Assembly: GCA_013146195.2 (NCBI GenBank)
Contig: CM028378.1
Coordinates: 87,540,295-87,604,294 of the forward strand
Direction: 5' to 3'
Source: Codonopsis lanceolata
Lineage: Eukaryota > Streptophyta > Magnoliopsida > Asterales > Campanulaceae
Length of the DNA stretch: 64,000 nt
Both the position numbers and the translations under genes were made by a program. The notes beneath the pieces were generated by a model, which saw only the letters and a list, made by a program, of their open reading frames with translations, was not told where the DNA came from and did no database searches. Positions 58,101 to 64,000 of the stretch are shown piece by piece. The stretch's first letter is position 1. The number at the start of each line of letters is the position of its first letter.

Positions 58101-58306
58101 TTCGTGATTGTGGTCTTCTTCTTCGTTCGTATTCTATCCGCCATGTGTTCAGAGAGCAGAATTGTGTTGCTGATAGGCTTGCTGCTGTTGCCCATGTTCA
58201 TCAAGGTTTTCAGAGTTTTTGTAACACGGTTGATCTTCCCCGTGAAGCCCGTCAAGCTTTCATTCATGATCGCTTAGGGTTTCATAATTTTAAAAAGTGT
58301 AAATGA
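55197..58306 (+). pseudogene. LINE ORF2 C-terminal part: reverse transcriptase, zinc-binding, RNase H
   Basis: It resumes with WLQDGDRNSSFFHASLRDRI (55207 on). A frameshift near 55475 leads to the reverse transcriptase: SAPGPDGFTGHFF, LRPISLCNFSSKIISKI, FKLDMSKAYDRLEWDFL, GLRQGDPLSPLLFI and LLFADDMLLF, all catalytic Asp present. A second frameshift at about 56440 leads to LKARLLSMGGRLILLKSVL, the zf-RVT region VSCFMWRLCNGAIPVDLQL with CRCCSQPCCESLVHLFLHSD, and a plant RNase H: FKLNTNGSAVHG, GAEIKALRDGL, VIVESDSLVA and NCVADRLAAV. The first RNase H Asp (normally NTDGS) reads Asn. The stop is at 58304-58306. Confidence 0.93.
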
Positions 58307-58480
58307 TTTATTTTGTTTTGTAATATTCCCTTTTCGAGGTAAGGCTCCTCTGTCCCCCCGTTCAAAGGGTAAGGCTGGTTGTCCCCCTCCTGTTTGTATT
58401 CCTTTTCTCTTTTTAATAAAATTCTGCAGGTGCCGCCCTGCTTCCTAAAAAAACAAAAAAAAAAAAAAAAAAAACAAACA
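58307..58480 (+). other. LINE 3' UTR and A-rich tail
   Basis: Contains TTTTTAATAAAATTCTGCAG near 58411-58430 and an A-rich tail 58447-58480 that ends at the target duplication. Confidence 0.85.
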
Positions 58481-58494
58481 AAACATGTCTCAAA

Positions 58495-58510
58495 TCTTCA
58501 AAATCCCGTT
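58495..58510 (+). pseudogene. PMD gene exon 1, last 16 bases
   Basis: TCTTCAAAATCCCGTT joins the pre-LINE frame (HVSNLQNPV) and is followed by the donor GTAAGTG at 58511. Confidence 0.7.
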
Positions 58511-59645
58511 GTAAGTGTATTTTCCATCAACCCATTCGGCTAATTTTTTTTCCAGATCTGCTCAATTCCTTTATTTCTCGGGATTTTTGGAGTATATATA
58601 CATATCTTATAATGCTTATACATGCAATTTATGAGCTAAAATGATGCAATCTTAGTAGTGATGCATGAAATTCACGCACTTTATTTTTGCGATGTATAAT
58701 TGAACTAGTGGTCACTATTTGACCATACTATGCATGATTTATACTATTAATGCAAATGAGGCTATATGATGCATGTTTTAGACTAAAATGTATTTTTACA
58801 TGCGATATGTTCACGAAACGGACTTTTCGGAATACAATTCAAATTTTTCTGAACACATTTTCAGGCACATTTTTCGGATGAATACATGACAAAACAGATA
58901 TATTTTATGCCCTAAAATTTATTTTTCATGCATGATTATGCTGTATGGATATAATAAATGCCATGAGAATATTTATTTTCATGATTGGTGGCACTTTATT
59001 CTCCTTTTGGTGCACCCTTAATGCAGCTTATTGGACAATAAATACAAATGATGGATGCATGTACTACTTTATTTGATGCAAATGTGATGTAGAAAATTAT
59101 AGGATGCCTACTAACATGATGCATGTGCACTCTTTTTATTCTATTATGCATATGATAACGCAAAAATGCAGTACATATTTTTAAATGCAAAATACACTTT
59201 TATAATGTCTAGAATACAAAAACGTCTATTTAGATGCAAAACAACACATATAATAATTTTTCCTTTTTTTAAATATTTTTTTATTCATTCATTTTTTTTA
59301 ATTTTTTTAATGGCTAGAATACATATTTAAATGTACAAAAATGCATTTTTATTTATCAAAAGAATGTAAAAGAATACAACATATACTTTCAAAATATATT
59401 TTTTTTTTTTTATTTTGTTTTTTATTTATATTTATATTTTCTTTTTTTTTCTGTCTTTTTATGATTTAAATGTATCACAGGAAATTAACATGCTGCAATT
59501 TTATGATTTATGAAATACAATACATGCAACATGTTCCTCATTTATTCATCATTATTACTTATTCTTATTCATTCATTTTTTGTTTTTTTTTAATGAGGAA
59601 AATAGAGATAGTAGACTTACCTATCCTTCTTCTTTTTTTCTTCAG
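58511..59645 (+). other. PMD gene intron 1
   Basis: It starts GTAAGT and ends TTTTTCTTCAG. It is AT-rich, with many TGATGCATG-like words (58620-59170) and long T tracts at 59399-59460. No other gene was seen. Confidence 0.6.
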
Positions 59646-60306
59646 GAGCGCAACACCTTGACCAGGGTTCGAGCAAGCTGTGATATGGTGTTGGACATCT
59701 TTCAGTCGATGCCTGAGCCGGCCCGGGTTTTAGTGGAGAACACAGGCCTCGGGGTGTTTATGCGGGCATTCCGTCCCTTCCGCAGTTATATGGCTATATT
59801 TGATGTGTTGCGGAACTACTGGTGGGACACGACCCACACCTTTCACTTTAGTTGGGGATAGGCTACTATGACCCCGTGCGATTTGCCGCTATCACGGTAT
59901 TTCTACCAGCATCGGCCTGACCTTAGCACCTGGTTATACTCTCCGTCAACATCATGACGTGGTGGAGGATCTCCTGGGCTTTTAGCTCGAATATAAGACT
60001 GCGGATGAGATTACGATTGGCAGTGTGAAGAGATGGCTTTTAGCGAACACTGGGAAAGTCGATGCCGGGGATAGCATTGATGTAGCTTGCGTTGCCAGAG
60101 CCTTTCTGTTTTTCTTTCTGGGGATGACGCTTTTTGCCAATTCCTCCACTTCTCTGAGAGTTTCCCTCCTGGGCTGCCTCCGGGATCTGGATCATGTGAT
60201 TGATTATGATTGGGGGCAGGCAGGCCTGGCTGAGCTTTATGTTTCCATGGATAGGGCGAGCCGGAATGATTCTCGGGTCATGACTGGGTTTGCTCCTGCT
60301 TGGGAG
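59646..60306 (+). pseudogene. PMD gene exon 2
   Basis: It opens ERNTLTRVRASCDMVLDIFQ and closes GFAPAWE before GTATAT. Two in-frame TAG codons (59859, 59983) and one single-base frameshift at about 59881-59886 break it. After these the frame is open again (GSVKRWLLANTGKVDAGDSI, LDHVIDYDWGQAGLAELYVS). Confidence 0.8.
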
Positions 60307-60430
60307 GTATATTTCTTTTCTTTCCACTTTCAATCTTTTTCTGTCAGCATTTTTTTTCATTTTTTTTCTCATCATCACTTTTTTTCTTATAGCTGACTTT
60401 TTCTCTCCCTTTTCTCTCTTTTCTTTTCAG

Positions 60431-61114
60431 GTATGGGCTTATTCTTTCTTCGACTTTACACCAGGCCCACTGCGCGGTAGCGTTTACAGACCACCTTATT
60501 TGGCTAAGTTTGTAAACGCGAACCGGAAGAAAAAGGACAGAGGCGGCCATTTTCTGGATAAACTCGGACTACAGGACATGATAGCCAGCTCGACCTCAGG
60601 CTCTGTGCATTTGGTTCCTTGGCAGAATTTAGTAGGGCCATATGAGGTCACCCTGACACTGAGCCGCTGCCGGATTCTCATGGTGTCGATCATGAACGAT
60701 TCTTTATATATGGGCGAGCGAGTGAATCGCCAGCATGTCTTGTACTCGACACCTCCGGTGGTGCCTCCTGCACCTCCCCCTTGGATGATCGTCCCAGATC
60801 TTCTACCGAATAGGTATCTTTACCTGTCCAGATTTATCATGCCGCCCAGTGATTACCTAGTCATGGCCTATGAGGAGTTCTTGAGGACGATGCTCCATCC
60901 TCCTCCTCCTGCCCCCGCGATTCCCATACGTGCCTCCGTTGCTTGTGATGGACCAGGGTCCTTTCACCCAGCTCGTGATGCGCAGTCAGAGTTCTCCATG
61001 CCCGACGATGCCTTCTCTACCTTCCGATATCGACGAGACGGGAGACTTATAGAGGAAGTCTTGCCTGATACGGACATTCCCGAGGAGTACCGTGTCCCTG
61101 ATCATGCTCGCACG
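60431..61114 (+). pseudogene. PMD gene exon 3 (intact frame)
   Basis: It is bounded by TTCTTTTCAG and GTATAT. It is open for 228 codons, with GPLRGSVYRPPYLAKFVNAN, GSVHLVPWQNLVGPYEVTLT and RYLYLSRFIMPPSDYLVMAY. A Pro-rich linker and EEYRVPDHART complete it. Confidence 0.82.
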
Positions 61115-61258
61115 GTATATATGTCGCCACTCACACATTTTTTTTTATTTCATCATCATCATTTTTCTTTTTATATATCACTCTCTTTTTTCTTGGACTA
61201 ATGCTTTTTCTTTTTTTGTTGCAACACCCTCTTTTTTTTTTTTTTTTTTTTTTTCAAG

Positions 61259-61516
61259 GTTAAGGTGTCTACGTATAAGAGGCTGCTGCGGGGCTCCGTC
61301 AGCATCAACAAACTTTACCAGCGGCTCATGGATGACTTTTCTTGTCGAGGTAATGATGCTATGCGGCAGACCAGGCACCGTGATGATGACGAAGATGGGA
61401 CTGGCGAGTCGTCTCGTCCTCGGGTGAGGGGTAGAGGTCACAGACTTGGCGGCGGAACATGCCCTCGAGTGATTGGAGCTGATTTTGATAGTGGCCGAGC
61501 TTCCTGTGACTATTAG
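61259..61516 (+). pseudogene. PMD gene exon 4
   Basis: It follows a T-tract and CAAG acceptor. It encodes VSTYKRLLRGSVSINKLYQR, an acidic DDDED run and RPRVRGRGHRLGGG. The stop TAG is at 61514-61516. Confidence 0.75.
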
Positions 61517-62532
61517 CTCCTTTTTCCTGCACACATTAGTTTCTTTTTTTCTTTTCTATTTTATTTCTTTATTTACTTCGAAATCTGTACAGACATTTAT
61601 TATGTAATGAAATATAATTCTATATGATGCACGAAAATAAAATGCAGACTCAAGATGCATGTAGAAAATGAACCTATACCAATTTCTAAGGGTAATGGCA
61701 CGCTGCATTTCTGAAACGGATCTCAAAAGAATACACCTTCGGGATTGAGAGGGCTTTTCTGAAGATATTTGGGGAGAAGGAGGCAGCTGCCTTCTCCTGT
61801 GTCGGGGTGTATGATTGCCTCCAATCTATTGGCCGTAGCCTTTATTTATAGCTTCCTCAATTTTCTTGCGATCAGACATAGCAGCAGTCGATGGTTGAAG
61901 CCGAAATATCAGGATACCAGGCAACACAGCTATCCAGGATAAAGGGGATGTCGATGACGGGGACGAGGACACTTCTTGGGGCTCTCATATTGGTGAGACT
62001 GGAGCTTCTTCTTCGCCTCGTAGGAGGAGTATATGGGCCCGGCTGGGCGGATGCCGTAGACATTGATGGACCACCCTGGGGCTTAAGCTGCAAAAGAGGG
62101 GATAGTTTCTGGGAAAACAAGGAGGATATAGGCAATAGATAGGTATGTACATGCAATTAATGTATAATTCAAATGTCTTAATATATATTCCTAAGTTGCA
62201 CCGTAGGACCCGTAAAATTTTATATTTTAGAGTTTTATTGTGAGCTTTCTGTCGTGGTTTTCCCTTTTTTCTGTCAGTCGAGCCTCCCGTACGCTGAAGA
62301 CTGGAGGTAGAACGCCGATGACTCAAATAATGCCTTCCCTCTCCTTTATCTCCTGATTTTTTTTATCTATGCTCTAGTTTTTACCTAGGCCGCCCTTTCA
62401 GGTTTTCAACCTAGCGAGCCCTTATTTCTCCTTTTATTGTTTTTTTCATATGCTCTAATTTTTGCCTAGGCCGCCCTTTCGGGGTTTCAGCCTAGCGAGC
62501 TGGAGAGGGAGGCATCTGCTGGATGGAATAGC
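61517..62532. other. untranslated region between PMD gene and pol end
   Basis: No gene is recognised. A tandem pair of TTTT-CCTAGGCCGCCCTTTC ... CAACCTAGCGAGC blocks (about 62383-62430 and 62460-62500) follows the end of pol in the sense (minus) direction. Such AGGCGGCC blocks are common after pol in Tat/Ogre elements. Confidence 0.5.
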
Positions 62533-63006
62533 TCAAGCATAATACCTTTTGAGTTTGTCGAGGTTGAAGGGCTGAACAAGGTCTTCTCCTTCCTGGTTTG
62601 TGAGAAGCACGACACCTCCTGACCGGATCTCCTTGACAATATATGGTCCCATCCATGGAGACTTCCATTTTCCCATAGTATCGACATAACTAGGGGATTT
62701 TTCTCGAAGCACGAGGTCTCAGACTTGGATGTCGCGGCCTTTGACTTTTTTATTGAAGGCCCGGGCTATGCACCTTTGATACGCCCGGGTATGCTCTAGG
62801 GCTAGTAGGCGTCGTTCATCGATTAGGGCCAATTCTTTAAATCGTCCTTTGACCCAGTCAATCTCTGCTACGTCAGATTCCATCATTACTCATAATGATG
62901 GAATTTCAACTTCTATTGGCAGTACCGCCTCCATGCCATATGATAGAGAATAGGGGGTAGCCCCAGTGGGTGTGCGGACTGAGGTGCGATAGCCCCAGAG
63001 GATTAG
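62533..63006 (-). pseudogene. Ty3/gypsy (Tat/Ogre-like) integrase C-terminal part
   Basis: The minus strand reads LWGYRTSVRTPTGATPYSLS and YGMEAVLPIEVEIPSL, then IDERRLLALEHTRAYQRCIA, AFNKKVKGRDIQV, GKWKSPWMGPYIVKEIRSGG and FNLDKLKRYYA with the stop at 62533-62535. This is the end of a Tat-lineage integrase. An in-frame TGA follows RDIQV at about 62718. The upstream part is cut off at 63007 by LTR C. It fixes the sense strand of this element as minus. Confidence 0.9.
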
Positions 63007-64000
63007 TGTGGGTTCCCGGGAAACGTGCTCCCGCGTCCCGCGCGCCCTTGGATAGGGGTGCGCGTTCGTGCGGATGCGGTGACATCCACTGCTCCCGTTG
63101 CACCCTCCCTTTTCTAGGGGAGGACGAAATCAAAAGTGCGGGAGGAGTGTTGTCGGAATAACGCGTTGGAATGCGCCTCGGTTGCCTTTAGTAGATTTTG
63201 ATCCAATATGGGAGCTTTGGATTTTCTATGTCAAGTTATCCCTTTTTTAGGGGATACCAGGATATAGGAAAACATCACCTTTCCATTCCCATCCTCCCTT
63301 GTTTAGGGGAGAACGTGAAAGTGCAAAGAAAGATGTTGCAGCGCCCCCACTATGGATTTTATGAAAATAGCCTTATGGCCTATTTCGGATCACTACGAGT
63401 GCTTTGGGTTTTCTATGTCAAGTTATCCCTTGTTTAGGGGATACCAGAACATAGGAATACATCACCTTTCCATTCCCATTTTCCCTTTTTTAGGGGAGAA
63501 CGTGAAAGTGCAAAGAAAGATGTTGTGAGGCCCCACTGGATCCAAAATGTTTTTAGAGTCGCCATCTTTATTTTAAGGAAAAAATAAAGCAAAACCAGAA
63601 AAAGAAAACCAGAGATGAAGAAAACGGCTTCGGAGGCTAAGTTACGAGTTGGGAAGGTGCTAGGCACCCAACTCGCCCTTTCGATCTCAAAACGGTTTTT
63701 GGCTAAAGTATGTTTTTTGTTATATTTATTAAACAGATAAATAAAGCATTAACTGCCTACAAATACATCCATTACATCTATATTATTTACGGACTTACAA
63801 CAATCTCTTTTACAAACAATTACAAATATACTTGAAAATATTTGGCCATAGTAACGGCTACATTTAGTATTATTTCCTAACAAAATCCGGGCAGCATAAC
63901 TGCTTATATATTTACATTGGTCCGCATTGGAAATAATACTCTTAGAAATAAAGACTTTAATGAATAGATAAAGCAAATAATTACAAATACATCTGAAAAC
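63007..64000 (-). repeat. Tat/Ogre-like LTR C, runs off window
   Basis: It starts TGTGGGTTCCCGGGAAACG, the same plus-strand edge as LTR B, and parallels 47406-48400 throughout, including GAGTCGCCATCTTTATTTTA at about 63556. It interrupts the integrase right after ATTAG. The left flank differs from that of LTR B (ATACC), so it is not simply the partner of B. Confidence 0.8.

Larger units (their letters stand above)
51102..58480 (+). mobile_element. full-length L1-type LINE with nested solo LTR
   Basis: AAACATGTCTCAAA is duplicated exactly at 51088-51101 and 58481-58494. Between the copies lie a 5' UTR, ORF1, ORF2 with endonuclease, reverse transcriptase and RNase H, a short 3' UTR with AATAAAA and an A-rich tail (58447-58480). 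Without the solo LTR (53879-55191) the LINE is about 6.06 kb. Both ORFs are broken. Confidence 0.95.
50931..61516 (+). pseudogene. plant mobile domain (PMD) gene, four exons, broken; antisense inside Tat-like element
   Basis: PMD proteins (PF10536; MAIN/MAIL1 relatives) are plant nuclear proteins that share the domain with retrotransposon-borne copies. Exon 1 starts MASSSRSRKGKAPMHPDSGE (50931) and continues ELPPLTRNHIDYFYSKDDWG and LVRDWHKHVS. It is split by the LINE at 51102 and resumes 58495-58510 before GTAAGTG. Exon 2 (59646-60306) has VLDIFQSMPEPARVLVEN, NYWWDTTHTFHFSWG and AFLFFFLGMTLFA. Exon 3 (60431-61114) is intact with VWAYSFFDFTPGPLRG and LTLSRCRILMVSIMNDS. Exon 4 (61259-61516) ends in an Arg/Gly-rich tail. 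All introns are GT-AG. Defects: frameshift at about 51002-51006, TAG at 59859, frameshift at about 59885, TAG at 59983, and the LINE. Not functional. Confidence 0.8.

Noticed and set aside
63007..64000. LTR C as the direct 5' LTR partner of LTR B
   Set aside because: The 5-base flanks differ and integrase rather than a primer site and gag follows it.

Overview
The window is nuclear DNA of a flowering plant. Introns are GT-AG, the DNA is AT-rich, and Ty1/copia, Ty3/gypsy, LINE, MULE and Stowaway-like elements are nested in one another. The two recognisable host-type genes, a tonoplast intrinsic protein and a reticulon-like protein, are plant families. A eudicot is likely; I cannot name the species. 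There is a 100-base assembly gap at 28702-28801. No rRNA gene, tRNA gene or CRISPR array was seen.

Layout. 1-4039: decayed copia element on the minus strand with a PBS and a short LTR. 4040-8120: low-complexity DNA with a Stowaway-like MITE and a 70-bp hairpin. 8120-10760: second decayed minus-strand copia. 12600-16971: third copia on the plus strand, cut off at 16972 by a long gypsy-type LTR (16972-21563). A partial related LTR follows (21564-23508) and abuts an Athila-like gag-protease relic on the minus strand (23509-25625), which has a tRNA-Asp PBS and an LTR (25798-27076). Another gypsy-type LTR starts at 27190 and runs into the gap. 28802-34268 is mostly AT-rich with MITEs.

34502-35509 is a three-exon aquaporin gene of the TIP4 type with a one-base frameshift near its 3' end. 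Next come a 2.4-kb MULE (36605-39001; 9-bp target duplications, about 190-bp TIRs, GRF zinc-finger fragment), a TRIM-like miniature retroelement (39149-39501), a 175-180-bp tandem repeat, and a degenerate telomere-like TTTAGG array. That array is split by a 1.25-kb solo LTR (41268-42514) and by a Pack-MULE (42944-44704) carrying an almost complete, intronless reticulon gene. Both insertions have perfect target duplications.

45923-64000 is a stack of Tat/Ogre-like gypsy elements on the minus strand. LTR A (45923-47238) is followed by LTR B (47406-49210). The B element carries, between its pol end (62533-63006, minus strand) and its 3' LTR, a four-exon plant-mobile-domain gene on the opposite strand (50931-61516). 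A 7.4-kb LINE (51102-58480; 14-bp target duplication) has landed in exon 1 of that gene, and an Athila-like solo LTR (53879-55191; 5-bp target duplication) has landed in the LINE. A further LTR (from 63007) cuts the integrase.

Apart from the aquaporin, almost everything is transposon-derived and broken by stops and frameshifts. The points of most interest are the reticulon Pack-MULE, the antisense PMD gene, a covarying hairpin at the LTR edge of the Tat-like elements, clustered palindromes upstream of the TATA box in both Athila-like LTRs, and a short motif repeated in three otherwise unrelated LTRs.
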